Origin: Aporrectodea caliginosa
Taxonomy: Eukaryota; Annelida; Clitellata; Crassiclitellata; Lumbricidae
DNA: 64,000 bases
Direction: 5' to 3'
NCBI GenBank assembly: GCA_020284085.1
Contig: JACEVL010000059.1
Coordinates: 1,301,501 to 1,365,500 of the forward strand
Part shown: positions 21,469-32,669 of the stretch, piece after piece
Layout: the number at the start of each line of letters is the position of its first letter
How positions within the stretch are numbered: the stretch's first letter is position 1
The notes under the pieces: model-generated
Told to the model about the DNA's origin: nothing
Seen by the model: the letters and a program-made list of their open reading frames with translations, nothing else
The model's database searches: none
Position numbers and translations under genes: made by a program

Positions 21469-21651
21469 TCACAGCGTACATATGAATTTTCTTCCTCTTT
21501 CGATCAGGTCCTCTAGTGTATGTCCTTCGAGGTTCTGATGTTCCAGCCACTTCTTTGCTTTGATCACAACCAATTCCCACTCATCCCTCTTACCAGCGAA
21601 TTTCTCTTCCAAGTAGGCGATCACCAAAACTGTAGCCCAGACATCAGCAGA
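21469..21651 (-). CDS. VWA5A-like last exon
   Basis: 183 bases, 61 codons with the stop. [20 protein letters not shown] then [17 protein letters not shown] is the family's C-terminus, followed by KFICTL and TGA. Acceptor TTTGTTTCAG. Confidence 0.9.
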   Translation of the reverse strand, partial: SADVWATVLVIAYLEEKFAGKRDEWELVVIKAKKWLEHQNLEGHTLEDLIERGRKFICTL

Positions 21652-24600
21652 CTGAAACAAAGAAAAAACATCTTAACAGCATTTCAAAATAAGCATTACA
21701 AAAACTTGAATCCGACCAAAAACTTCTAAAAGTATCAGCATTATTAAGAGTCAGGCTCATCAACCTTGATTATGATTGTAATTGGAATAAATTTAAATTA
21801 TGGTTCCATTTAATACAGAGATGGCCAACCCGCGGGCCAGATGCGGCCCGCGGGCTGTCAATTGGCAGCCCGCACGACCCCTTTGTAAATAAATCTTTTT
21901 GGTCTTATTTTACACTACTTGGTCCTATACTGGGCCTACTACTATAATACTGCATGATAATTATGTCTAAAACACTAAAACATTTAGTGTTGTAAGTTCT
22001 ATTGACCTAGTGTAGTCGTACCTGATTTTATACTTATTTTAAAAATATGAAAGACATTTGTATTTCCTTTGAGGTTGTGAGGACAAACACTTGCGGCCCT
22101 CCACGTGCTTACCAACAATCATAGTGGCCCGTAGGCCAAAACAGGTTGGCCACCCCTGATTTAATAGAATTTAAAATGACTTTGACTCATGAGACACAGA
22201 GGCAAGAAACACTCAGGCAAGCGTTGAGCTATTTGAGTGGAAAAAGGCAATGCTGTAATCATTCACTGTGAAACTGAAGGGGCTTACCTTGGAACAGAGC
22301 CTTTAACCAGGAAAAGGTTTGATTGCCTAAGCCCTATAAACAAGTTAATTCTTTCGAAATTAGTTATTAAATGAGAAAGTTCATGACTGATACATTTAAT
22401 CAGGGTGGCAACTTACTTTAAGAAAAACCGATTTCTGTAGTATCTCCAGAGTGGTGAAAAGTGCACTAGCCAGTTCGCAGTTCAACATCCATTGGCCTGA
22501 AAAGTTCTGAAGAGATATCAAGGTCATGAAGCCTGGGTTTTTCTTGTCTTCTTTGTCGACGCCTAAAAATATCCAACGAACACGGAATTTAATTGGCATC
22601 CAAAGTAACCATACTCAGGATTTATGACAGAAATGTGAATGAATTACTTAATAATAATAATAATAATAATATCTTTTCTTTAATAAGCGCCTGACAAACG
22701 CACTGCGCTGTACATTTACATGTTATGCAATTTAAATCTTAACTACTAACAGAACAGACAGCCTGCAATATAACGGCGCTAATAGCAGCCTACAAAGCAT
22801 ACAACGGGGCTCGAACTCGGTACCTCTCGGTCTCCGTGCCAGATGTTATCCAATGCGCCACCGGGCGCTAATAAGTCAATATATCCTAATGAAGCATCTT
22901 GAAGTGCATGACAAATATTACTATAATATGCATACAAAACAAGACTATTATAGTACCATGTGTGCTACACACACAGTATTGATATAGGAGTCATTCTAAT
23001 GCTGGAAACTGTGGAAGTGCCTCAATGGCACTATGGTTTGGACGTCTCTCTCCATCCTGGCACTTGCATAAGTTGTTCCTTGGCGTCTCTTTCTCTCTGA
23101 GTGTGACCTTGGACCAGGAAATGACCTTTCAGAACATGTGAAGAGAGTACGTTGCTTCTGCCACCTGCATCTAAGTCACGCCATAAACTACTCGCCTACA
23201 ACTCAAGCTCACATGACCCTGATGCACGCACGCATTGATAGCATTCGCATGTAGCAGGAGGGTTTGAAAATACCGTAGCACTTCCAGTCATGCAGGCCTT
23301 ACCCTTTCCCGTCTTAACCAGCTGCAGTCTTTTATAATGCAGCATCTAGGCTCATCGGTGGTATACCTACCTTTGTAAACATATCCGTATAATCCTATGC
23401 AAAAGGAGCATGGTGTAAGCTCCTGTCTTATCTGAAGGAGCTGTATGTTCATTCATTCAAGTATGTATATAGCGCCTCTTCAAGGAAACTACTCAGCGAT
23501 GCTCCCGACTACAGCACAGTCAAAAAGAACAGTTTTCAAGCGCTTAAAAAATGTGTCGGAGACGGACCTAGAAAACAGGCGCAGCTCAAGAGCGAGGCCA
23601 TTCCACACCACCGGGACTACAAAAGAAAAGCGCTTTGCACGATAGAGGTACGGGCAAACAGGACTGAGAGCACCGCTTTCCTCGCTGAGCATAGGAAGCG
23701 ACTATTCCAAGTACCCAACACAGGTCGACAAAGGCCAAGTAGGTAAGTTGGAGCGAGGCATATCTCATCCGTACCTGTGTGTGTATTTCCTTTTTAACGA
23801 CTAGCTGTGTGGTTACAAAGACCATTAGCGTTGCCCTCATGTGCTGACCAAGTGACCTATATGCCGCCAGTCCAAATTTTCAGTGTGCAGCACAAAAAAT
23901 GTGTTTGCTCCATTTTTCCGAAGTAGGCCTCCAACCAACATACGACATGAGCTCCTTGGTCTTCCTCTGCCATTGTTCTAAATTCTAAAAGCTTGAAAAC
24001 CATTCTATTTGATCGTGGTTTTGGGTTGTGGGACCATGAATGGCAAATTTGTGATTGCAGTTACAATTTTCAATATGTCAATGTAACTTCTGAATGAAGA
24101 GTACAAAATAACTTCAACTTACTTTGAACTAGGTATCTCCTCACTTCATGTCGTACTGATATATCCCTTGATCTGGATCTGCTTTGCGATCTATTACTTG
24201 TCGCTCTTGATCTTCTACTAGAGCTTCCTGACCCTGAGGGCCCTTTTTCTGATCTTCTTCTATCAGCTGATCTTGATCTGCTTCTTGATCTTCTTATTCC
24301 AGGTGATCTTAACATTCTTCTTGATCTTCTAATTCCAGGTGATCTTGATCTACTTCTTGATCTTCTTATTCCAGGTGATCTTGATCTACGTTTTGATCTT
24401 CTTATTCCAGGTGATCTTGACCTGCTTCTTGATCTGCTTGACCCACGCCCTGTCAACAGTTAGTTTTGCATAATGTACCAAGGTCCAAATGACAGCAGAG
24501 TTGAAGGCCAGTGTAACATTCCAACAATAATAATGCAAGTTCCAACATTGCAGCGCCAACAATAACCTGATCACATTTATTAGGCAGAGTACTACGCAGT

Positions 24601-27600
24601 AGCAACGTAAAACATATTAATGGAATAGTAAATCGAAATATAATTTTAAATAAAATATCAGGTTTAAAAAGTCGGACATGGTAGTCGACTGGTTAAAGCG
24701 CTCGCCTTGCAACTTGAAGAGTACAGGCTCGTGCCTCCCATGAGACAGTTACCTTGAGCAATTCCTTTACTCAAAATTGCTCAGTGCCATTGATTGATGC
24801 TTGGTCATTAGGTAGTGGTGCTTAATAAATGCATTACCTTGTTACCTTGCTGTCAGTTCCTGGAACTCTAGCGACCTTCATGATCAAGCCTCTCCATTTC
24901 CTTCTGTCCGCCGTCGCATCTCTCAGTTCTGCCAAATTCATTCCAGTTGTTTCATGTATCTCGTCCATCCACTTTTTCCTTGGTCGTCCTTGTTTTCTCC
25001 TTCCCTCTCCATATGCTAACATCATTTCCTTTTCCAATCCATCTGATCGCATGACATGACCAAAGAACCTCAACTTTGCTCTTAGCACTGTTTGTTGTAG
25101 TGTCTCTTCATTCTCAATTCCGATACTCATGCGCACCCAATCGTTGGTCCTTTTCTCTTTCCATGATATTCTCTGCATCTTCCTCCATATCCACATTTCG
25201 CATGCGTTAATCTTTTTTTTCATTTTCTTGGTCATTGTCCATGTCTCACTGCCGTATGTTACTGTTGGTATGATCAGAGCCTTCACCAATCTTTTTTTCG
25301 TGTCTATACTCACATGTTTGTCCTTCCATATTTTTTCCAGACCATTCATTGCAGTTTTTCCTATCGCTACTCTACGATTTATTTCCATATCACACTTTCC
25401 CTCTTTTTCTATTACTGATCCCAAAAACGTGAAGCTAGTTACCGTTTCTATTTCCTCTCCATCTACTACAAAACTGTCCTCCTCCTCTGTTGTCATGATC
25501 TTTGTCTTCTTTATATTGAAGTAGAGTCCTGCTTTCTCACTTTCACTCTTGAGCCTTCTTATTAGTTCTACCAAATCGGTTTTTTTACCCGCCAATAGTG
25601 TTGTATCGTCAGCGTATCTCAGATTGTTTATTGTTCTTCCCGCTATCTTTATTCCTTCCATAGCCTCATCCATTCCCGCCTGCCTCATTATCCTTTCAGC
25701 ATACATATTAAATAGGAAAGGAGACAGAATGCATCCTTGCCGCACTCCCTTCCTAATCCTGAATCTGTCAGTATCTCCATATTCAGTCCTTATCACCGCT
25801 ATCTGATCTTCGTACAAACCCCTAAGAAGTTGTATCAAGTGTTTCGGTATTCCCATTTCTCCCAAGGGACCCACATCAATTCATGATTAATGCAGTCAAA
25901 CGCTTTGCTATAATCAATGAAGCATATGTATACTTTCTGTCCAAACTCCCTTTGTCTCTCCATTATCCACCTCATATTGGCAATATGATCACGTGTTCCA
26001 CGAAATTTCCTAAATAATAAATGCATAATAAATGCATAATAATAATAATAATATTAAAATTAAACATAAAAGTGTACATAAATTAACTGAATCACTCATA
26101 AGGTAATAAAATAATGCTACACCACTGAAGCGGAAAATTGTGCGTAATTAGTTAGAACTCTTACATTAATAGTAATAATTATAATTAGTAGCATAAAATT
26201 AAAAAATATTTATCACAATAAAATCAGGCAAAAGATTTTAACCTAGATAGTATAAATAGTCTAATCTAATAGTCCAATAGTCAAAATAATATTGTTTAAA
26301 ATGCAGTGCATTTAATCACATTATTTGACTACTCACATTGGTCCATGCTGTAATCATCATCACTTTCGTCACTGAACACTAAATGCTACAACAACAGAGT
26401 CATAAATTATGATAATTTACCATTAAAAGAAGATACCAAAAATTGTAAAAATGTTGACAGGACTCTACAAATTAATGAAAGAAACTTTGCAATTTATCAA
26501 TGAGTGTAAATGACTAAACGCTCTACAAATTAATTAGAGACTTTGCAATTTATGAATGAGTGTTAATGACTAAACAACAGAAATCATGCAAGTGAAACAT
26601 CTATTAAAAGACAATGACTTGCAAAGCTTGCTGCTGGTCATCTGCTCCAACAGCCATTAATAAGATTTGGGCATTACTATAGCTACATTGCAGTTTTACA
26701 CGAGTCATTTCTTATGTACAGATGTTAAATTTGTTCAAAGTACCTATTATGATTGACCGTGTTGTTACATTGATATGATGTTTACATTTACGTTCTATGG
26801 TAATCAATAAACGCATTGATTGATTGATTGATGAAATAAACCGTCAAATTGCAAAGTTTAATAAGTTTATAGAAAAATTTGTCATTTCTTAACCATTATT
26901 GTAAGTTTCTTGGCAGAAATTTTCTTATTCCTTATCTATTAGAATTGTAGTACAAAGTTTAAAAATGTTTTGATAAAATCTCCAATTTTTTATTCTGATT
27001 TTTACGAAGTCTTTAAACTGAGCCCATAAGTCAGCATCGCTCAGAATCTTATTGGTGGTCATGTCGGCAAATTAAAATTTAAAGTAAATATGAATGATTG
27101 TATGTAAGTATGTATGTATGTTTGAAGACACTTAATAAAGAGCATTTTGGTAACTCAGAAAATGCTGCGCCTATGACTCTCGTGGCACAAGTATTGCAGT
27201 GTATGAACACAGAACTGTTAAAGTGCCACTGCTCACTAATGGACTTGAATGCAATTAACCCACCTGACTAGTCACTAGCTGCTTTTGCTGTTTGTCCACA
27301 CCAACCATGGACGTGAATTTCGAGATGATGTTAGCACAAGTACTCAAAAGAACAATTGCAGCTTTGTTTTCATCTGTTTTCAGAAAAGACAAAATTAATG
27401 TTTACTACCAAAGCCAAGCCTGTAAATAGTTTTAAAGAAGCCACACTTGACCCAAGTTCTGCTTCATACAGTGTTTCTTATTCAGTGCAGCTCATAGTTG
27501 TAAAAAAATTTTTTTTTCGCATTTTTATAATGGATCTCGTTTTTTCACCGTTTTATATTTTTTGGTATGTAGGCCGAACTTTATTTATTTATTAACTGTC

Positions 27601-30600
27601 TGTTACAATTAGTTTAATTTTATTTTTGTCTGATATTCCTTACGTTGTCTCCGTCCTTTCAAGGATTCATCTAATTTATGTCACTATTTAGTGTCATCAG
27701 TTCAGAAATAAACAGCACTGTACAGGAAATAAAATTTATAAAAGTCTTTTGAATTTCTAAGTTATCCAAAAATGCAAAATGTTGTCTTTATACTCGGTAA
27801 TCTCTGATTGACTGATAAACTGACGGATATTACTCCATATCAAGTTCTTATATAAGTCAGAATTGTAAGTAGACCTACAATTTTTAATTAAAATTACACT
27901 CTATACTTACAAAGTTTAGTTAATTGCTTATGTCAGCATGGATTTATGTGGACTTAAAAGCATACAATTTAAATTTGAAAAGATTTCAATATTTTTAATT
28001 TCTCAATTTCTTTTAAAGCGAAACTTATAAAAAAAAGAATAATTGTTGTAGATTACTGCTACTTGGTGTTTACTAATAAAGTTATGTTATTATTTTGCTG
28101 ACTAAATAAGGTTTTTAATTTTAAAATGCATTAAAAGATGTAGAAAAGTCAAATTAGTTTCTTTTCCTTTTTTTCTCGTTTTTTTCGTTTTTTATTTTTT
28201 CAATAAAACGACGTTTTTTTTTCGTTTTTATTTTGATTTTACCGTTTTTAACAACTATGGTGCAGCTCAAATAATCAATTAATTTGAAATAAATCATAGC
28301 ATTTGCATAATGGATACAAAGCTAATTAAGGTTGTATAATTTATCTTTATCAGAGAACCGTCTGTAACTCATTTAAAGTAACTAAACATCTTATGGCACC
28401 TTAAAAATACCTATTTAACTGGTTCTTCGATTCTTTAAATGACGTAAGACGTAAGAGTTAAACTACTCGATCTCCAATTCCTTTAATGAACATTGTAAGC
28501 ATATGAAAACAAGTATTCAAGACACAATGGCATGTGACAGATTGGTTAGGTCGCACGACATACAATACAATATGCATAACTGTTTCCTCTCAGTTAGTAA
28601 CACAACACAAAACTGCTGCATTGTATATTGTCCTCCTTCCAACGTTCAGAAGCGCACATGACCAAACGACAGAAAATCTAAGGCACAGAGCAACTACGAG
28701 CGAAAGACTTGTTCAAGATCCCTACACAATAACTGTCTCAAGCGAGGATCGAACCCCTAATCTCCGCATTACAGACTGAGCGCCCTAATCAATCGGCCAC
28801 CATGCCAGTTATGTCTTGACTACATGTACCTGCCTTCCTTGTGTTCCTTTTCTACCAGAAGAAAACAATAATAAATTTAAGTAAATTTTGATCAGCCAAT
28901 TGTTACCTTTACTTTCGTCCTGCAATTGCTGGATCTGTGCCTTGGCAGCCAAGCGATGAATGGGTTGTGTGTCATCGTTCGATTCAACACATAGAGATGG
29001 GTTCACGTTCAGCGTTAGTTCAAAGTCGCGTTCACCAATCATTCCCTTCAGTCGAACTGTTCCTTGCAAATCCACCTGCAATAAAAAAAACCATGCATTG
29101 AGGCTATTTTCTTTCAGCAGACCTGTGCAAATAGCTAAATTCGATTACCAAGCAGAGCCAGAGCTGTCACAATGGTATTACCAAATTGTAAGTGTGACAT
29201 ACTAATAACTATATAAAGTGATAACTTGTATATTATCTAATTCTATAATAATTAGTTCAAATAGTTGGCTAACTATAGGTATTTTATTTTGGTTGTTGTT
29301 AAATGCTTCTTGCGCAAAAAAGTGCCATCCATATTTCTAAAACAGATAATTATCAATTTAGCTTGCAATAGTTAATATCATGGGTACACAGGCTGTCAGC
29401 TTAATTATTTTTGAAATCTCAACTTCACGATGAAAATTATTAATGAACGGTTTTCCCATAATCAAAGTTAAAAAGATGCTGCTATGGATTTTTGCATGTA
29501 GTTAAATGAAGTTCCTATAATAGAGTAGCAAAAAATTAACCCTATGAAATAAAATCTTTTATTATTCCTTCATTTTAAAATTCAATTTTTACCGTGATAG
29601 CCTAAAAACTAAGATTTAAAAAAATTTAAAAACATTTAAGGTTAATCAATTTTTATGTGCATCAGCTCAACTGGTAAGACAATACAAATTCTTATGAGTG
29701 GCATCAATCTTAAAAGGCCACAATCCAATATTCTAATAAAAAGAACCTGTTGAAAGTTTAAATCTGACAATAATTGCTCATGCTTGCCTCGTCTTTCGTG
29801 ATTATGTTATAGACTATCAGTCGCTCTCCAGAAAACAATGGCGGGATCTCCCTAGGCAGCTGGATCAGATTTTGCGGACAGCTCAGTTCCCAGTTGAGAT
29901 GCATGCCTCTGATTGAAGACTGCATGGCAGCCTTCAGGGTTTTTATCACCTGCAAATAACATCATTGTTTTGCAAACTCATCAACAACAGTGTAAGATCG
30001 ATGGTTAATTATAAGTTATAAGTAAGTTATTCATCAAGAATAATAATAGTTGGTAATTGTAGTGAGTATTCTTCACTATCAAAACCTAATATCTTGACAA
30101 CTATTAGATGTCTTGTATTTTTATATACAGCTAACAGATGCCTGCACGAATCCAAACTGAACATTTTCGTTTTATATTCAACAGTAATTGGACATCAATA
30201 TAGCTTTGTACAATTAACTGTATATATGTATGACTTACCAGAGGTTGCAATGTTTCATTGTTATGCACGAACACTGCCTTGCCACGACCGGCTCTTGCCA
30301 CGCCCTTTACAAGAGCAGTTGAGGCACCATCCCCGATTCCAAAAGAGAACAACCTACACACAAAAATCACAGGATAGCTACTTTCTTGATTTAATCTGCA
30401 TGGTTTTGCTATAGAAAGCACTAACATTCAATTCAATTCAATTTTCGTTTATTCAGAACACAAGGCCGACAGAATGCAGCTTGTAACATTGACTAGCTAG
30501 TTGTAGATTTATACATGTGTTCATTTGTATGTCACCTTTACCCTATCTGGGTATTGTTTAATTTAGCCTTATTTAGAACGATTTTGTAAAGGAAGGTTTA

Positions 30601-32663
30601 TCAGAATATGTTTTTGTATAAGACTCTAGAAATAAAGTTGCGATTGTCCTTGTCCGGAAGAGAGAAGCCATGGGCCCGAGAACGGAGTACATGTCCACAA
30701 GAGAGGCGAGGTGGAGGGAAGAGCCGATGGAGTACATGATGTTTATCATTACGTAGAGCACTAAATAAGCATTCGTCAGCTTCCACCGCCATCTCTGCTG
30801 TGCTAGGAAATTGAGCTGGTAGATACTGTCCACGTCTCAGTCTCCCCATCAGAGCTGCTCAATCTGCTCCCGCTACCCTGCGCCAGTGTAGCCCACCAGG
30901 CCGGGGAGGCATACATTAGATGTGCAAGTAGGAGTAGTAGTTCCAGTTTAACAACACTGTGTGATTACAAAGATCATTAGAGTCGCCCTCCTCCTTTATC
31001 CAGGCTTGGGACTGGCACTGACAGAGTACAATCAGTGGCAGAGTTTGACGTGCAATGGTGGTAATTTTTGTCACTTCCTGTAAGGCTTTTGGTGGGAGGC
31101 CTTGGGATCTGAGCATGTTGAAATTAAAGAAGAATTGAGGCATAAGATAAGCGAATAGAAGACATGAAGCAAACTGTGTACATCGTGAAGTTAGACAGGT
31201 GGAGACAATGGAGCAACCAAAAGCTGCAGAATCTCGGATTTCTTCCCTCAAAATAGATAACAGGTGTTCTTTCACAACCTCTAAAGTCATAATTTTTATG
31301 AAAAGTTTATAGTATGTACAATGCGATGATGCAATGGCATTCGTCTTAATCCCTCATTAATTATATAAAGCCCTGGTTTTCAAGAACACCAAAAGTGTAA
31401 AAATCGTACAAGAAATTCGAGTTTTATTTGTGTTTTCGCAGCATTTTTCCTTATAAGTTATAACTGATAAACAATAACGACAAATAAATTAGTTGTAAAA
31501 CAGTTAGGATGAGGAGTGATACTTCGGAAACTGATGTCTCAAAGAGCTCAATTATCTTAAGATTTGACTTTAAATATTCGACATAAAATCTAACTGATGC
31601 TCATCTCAATATTTCTATAGCGCCTTTTTAATAAATTGACAATTGATGGCAGCTTCCATGGATAATCAGTGATTGGTTATAATTCACCAGATAGATACAG
31701 TCAAGATTTATAATAGTTTTTGGCTTTAGTTATCCTATATTGAGAATTATTTGGGAGAATATGTGCCAATGTTTTCTGCAAATAATAATAGATTTGCATA
31801 TCTAACCTTGTATTGTGGGAGTTTTGTCTCACCAGTTCAATAACGGCCCGGGTGTTGTCCACTTCACCATCAGTCAAGAGAAAAATCTGCAAAAGTTATA
31901 ATAATTTACTACTTAGCCTATTTTACAAATGGAATGCTCTATGTATTGTTTCTGGTTCGAAGTTCTGTTTTCAACATTAAACCTAAAATAAACTCAACTT
32001 TACGTCATTTCAATGACAAAAGTTCACTTATATGACAAAACATTACAATTTTAAACTCATAGCAGTATTTTGGCAGTTGTTCGGTAAAGTGTGACAAAAC
32101 ATACAGCCTTTGCTAAACCATTTTAAAAATATCAGACTTGTTACATGATATCAGTCCCTGTTAGCAAGGGCCACAAATCGCAGACCATTATAATTCTGAA
32201 GAGCACAGATTTCAAATGCTGGACTCAACTCTAGCCTCTAAGGGCAAAGAATGCATCTTCGATTGCTGTTAAGCCATACTAGTAAGACTAACAGGTTGTC
32301 CAATTGGTGTCTTGTATATACTTCAGAGAAAAAAAATATTCTGTAAAGTTATCTTTTAACTATATGACGCCCAAGTCCCACAAGTTTTTATCTCAAAGGG
32401 ATAAACTTTGCGGTTGAAAGAAACCTTGAAGTTAGCCAACACCTAGCTACAATGCCGAGTTGGTTAAGCCGAGTAAAGTTGATGTATGAATACCACGTCA
32501 TCTGTAGCCATGTTATACCTGTCGTGTGTGCGTAGTCATTGGTGGCTCTCTGAAGATTCGTCGAAGAGGAGCAAGGATTTCTGTGCCTCCCAGATCGGCT
32601 CTCAGTGTCTGCAGGTAAGAGCAGGCGACTTTCAAGGTTTCCTCAGAATATTCACGACTTCCA
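21469..32663 (-). CDS. VWA5A-like protein (VIT/VWA family), 3' nine exons; 5' half not found
   Basis: Resembles von Willebrand factor A domain-containing protein 5A. That family has an N-terminal VIT domain, a central VWA fold and a conserved C-terminal region, total near 790 residues; its exact role is poorly known. Exons visible: 32663-32519, 31886-31807, 30353-30239, 29949-29788, 29075-28907, 26378-26337, 24449-24123, 22562-22417, 21651-21469, about 456 residues. Every junction is phase-compatible (2 into the first, then 0,2,0,0,1,1,1,0). Landmarks are [12 protein letters not shown] and [15 protein letters not shown] of the VWA fold, [24 protein letters not shown], and near the end [18 protein letters not shown]. 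Odd points are an acidic exon and an Arg/Ser-repeat exon inserted before the C-terminal domain, one GC-AG intron, and no VIT exons or start in the window. The gene may begin beyond 64 kb, or its 5' part may be lost. Confidence 0.85.
21816..22158. mobile_element. 343-bp hAT MITE, Charlie-like ends
   Basis: Lies in the last intron. Ends CAGAGATGGCCAACC and GGTTGGCCACCCCTG with GCGGCCCGCGGGC nearby. Exact target duplications ATTTAATA at 21808-21815 and 22159-22166. Non-coding. Confidence 0.9.
22417..22562 (-). CDS. VWA5A-like exon: SLQNFSGQW region
   Basis: 146 bases encoding [31 protein letters not shown] and [10 protein letters not shown]. The layout SLQ..GxW.L..ELAS is the start of the conserved C-terminal region. 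Acceptor TTTTTAG, donor AAA|GTAAGT, phase 0. Confidence 0.85.
22795..22870 (-). mobile_element. tRNA-derived SINE head
   Basis: On the minus strand a TGGCGCATTGGATAACA A-box-like stretch and GAGTTCGAGCCCCG as B box. The body continues left to about 22680, ending in an (AAT)n run. Confidence 0.6.
23085..23440 (+). pseudogene. L2-like LINE fragment (second subfamily)
   Basis: [10 protein letters not shown], then HVKRVRC in a shifted frame, then [11 protein letters not shown] and KEHG match the post-RT region of L2-like LINEs. Several frameshifts. Confidence 0.55.
23455..23705 (-). pseudogene. L2-like LINE 3' end
   Basis: Minus strand: [31 protein letters not shown] and then the family 3' end AGGCGCTATATAC. 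It matches the last 80 codons of the copy at 44.4 kb. Confidence 0.75.
24123..24449 (-). CDS. VWA5A-like Arg/Ser-repeat exon
   Basis: 327 bases, 108 codons. It has four 12-residue repeats starting PGIRRS with RSRS, SKRRSRS or RMLRS between, then [10 protein letters not shown] and a Ser/Arg tail ending VRRYLVQ. Acceptor GTTGACAG, donor CAAA|GTAAGT, phases 1 and 1 as the neighbours require. RS-like runs are usual in splicing factors, not in VWA5A. The DNA underneath is a 36-bp tandem repeat (GATCTTCTTATTCCAGG in forward sense). Confidence 0.7.
24670..24848 (+). mobile_element. tRNA-derived SINE, family 2
   Basis: TGGTAGTCGACTGGTTAAAG (A box side), CGCTCGCC and CAGGCTCGTGCCTCCC (weak B box) are followed by ATGAGACAGTTACC and a body ending in a (TTACCTTG)n tail. 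The head at 28.8 kb has the same AGACAGTTA junction. Confidence 0.65.
24849..26028 (-). pseudogene. RTE/BovB-like LINE, 5'-truncated, one frameshift
   Basis: Reverse transcriptase on the minus strand. It begins at [16 protein letters not shown], then [18 protein letters not shown]; a frameshift near 25870 (PWEKWEY against PLGEMGIP) is followed by an open frame of about 340 codons. That frame has [30 protein letters not shown] (active site intact), [29 protein letters not shown] and FGHVMR...GRPRKKW. It lies in an intron of the VWA5A-like gene in the same direction as the gene. The endonuclease is absent, so it is not autonomous. Confidence 0.9.
26337..26378 (-). CDS. VWA5A-like small acidic exon
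   Basis: 42 bases encoding [14 protein letters not shown]. Acceptor CATTTAG, donor CAAT|GTGAGT. Its phases (1 in, 1 out) match both neighbours exactly. It was found from the sequence because it is too short for an open-frame search. It lies where the family has a variable linker. Confidence 0.65.
26400..27484. other. Intron of the VWA5A-like gene
   Basis: Unique AT-rich sequence with a GTATGTATGT microsatellite near 27108. No exon seen. Confidence 0.5.
26740..26840 (+). repeat. LINE-like 3' tail with (TTGA)n
   Basis: GGTAATCAATAAACGCATTG followed by (ATTG)n has the form of a 3' end of a retroposon. Nothing coding remains. Confidence 0.45.
27493..28259. mobile_element. hAT MITE with CGTTTTTT-rich arms, copy 1
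   Basis: Ends CATAGTTGTAAAAAA and CGTTTTTAACAACTATG. Exact target duplication GTGCAGCT at 27485-27492 and 28260-28267. The body (TTGTCTGATATTCCTTACG, GTGTCATCAGTTCAG) is shared with two copies at 34.2 and 35.4 kb. Non-coding, 767 bp. Confidence 0.9.
28260..28735. other. Intron of the VWA5A-like gene
   Basis: No exon or element end recognised before the SINE head. Confidence 0.4.
28730..28812 (-). mobile_element. tRNA-derived SINE head, family 2
   Basis: Minus strand TGGCCGATTGATTAGGGCG (A box), CTGTAATGCGGAGATTA and GGGGTTCGATCCTCGC (B box), followed by TTGAGACAGTTATTG as in the copy at 24.7 kb. Confidence 0.65.
28907..29075 (-). CDS. VWA5A-like exon: [11 protein letters not shown] to QIQQLQDE
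   Basis: 169 bases. [17 protein letters not shown] is a well-conserved family stretch after the VWA domain. Acceptor TATTGCAG, donor AAAG|GTAACA, phase 1. Confidence 0.85.
29090..29785. other. GC-AG intron of the VWA5A-like gene
   Basis: About 710 bases, AT-rich. No other feature seen. Confidence 0.6.
29788..29949 (-). CDS. VWA5A-like exon with GC donor
   Basis: 162 bases, 54 codons, from [13 protein letters not shown] to [10 protein letters not shown]. The acceptor is TTTGCAG. The only donor that keeps the frame is GAG|GCAAGC, a GC-AG intron matching the AG|GCAAG consensus of that class; reading on meets TGA. Confidence 0.8.
30239..30353 (-). CDS. VWA5A-like exon: end of VWA domain
   Basis: 115 bases encoding [20 protein letters not shown] followed by [18 protein letters not shown]. 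Acceptor TGTGTAG, donor CTG|GTAAGT, ending in phase 0. Confidence 0.85.
30430..31300 (-). pseudogene. Jockey-like LINE, 3' part, in an intron
   Basis: On the minus strand [20 protein letters not shown] is followed by a C-terminal region in other frames: [38 protein letters not shown] and VLYKNIF with a stop, which is the usual end of this LINE family. The 3' tail is (TTCAA)n near 30435. At least two frameshifts. Confidence 0.75.
31310..31690. other. Intron of the VWA5A-like gene
   Basis: AT-rich, nothing recognised. Confidence 0.5.
31807..31886 (-). CDS. VWA5A-like exon: LLTDGEV strand
   Basis: 80 bases encoding [20 protein letters not shown] and NSHNT. The TDGE motif supplies the third metal-binding position of the VWA fold. 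Acceptor TTTTGCAG, donor AAG|GTTAGA, phase 2. Confidence 0.85.
31900..32510. other. Intron of the VWA5A-like gene
   Basis: AT-rich, nothing recognised. The intron lies between the LGGTEI and TDGEV exons. Confidence 0.55.
32519..32663 (-). CDS. VWA5A-like exon: middle of VWA domain
   Basis: Encodes [13 protein letters not shown], then [14 protein letters not shown], then TTHTRQ. The LGGTEI turn is a family signature and belongs to the metal-site half of the VWA fold. Acceptor AAATGCAG, donor CAG|GTATAA, ending in phase 0. It begins in phase 2, so at least one more exon must precede it; the DxSxS part of the metal site is therefore missing from view. Confidence 0.8.
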
Positions 32664-32669
32664 CTGCAT

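Noticed and set aside
24070..24456. Independent SR-protein gene
   Set aside because: It has no ATG start and no RNA-binding domain, and its splice phases fit the flanking VWA5A-like exons.
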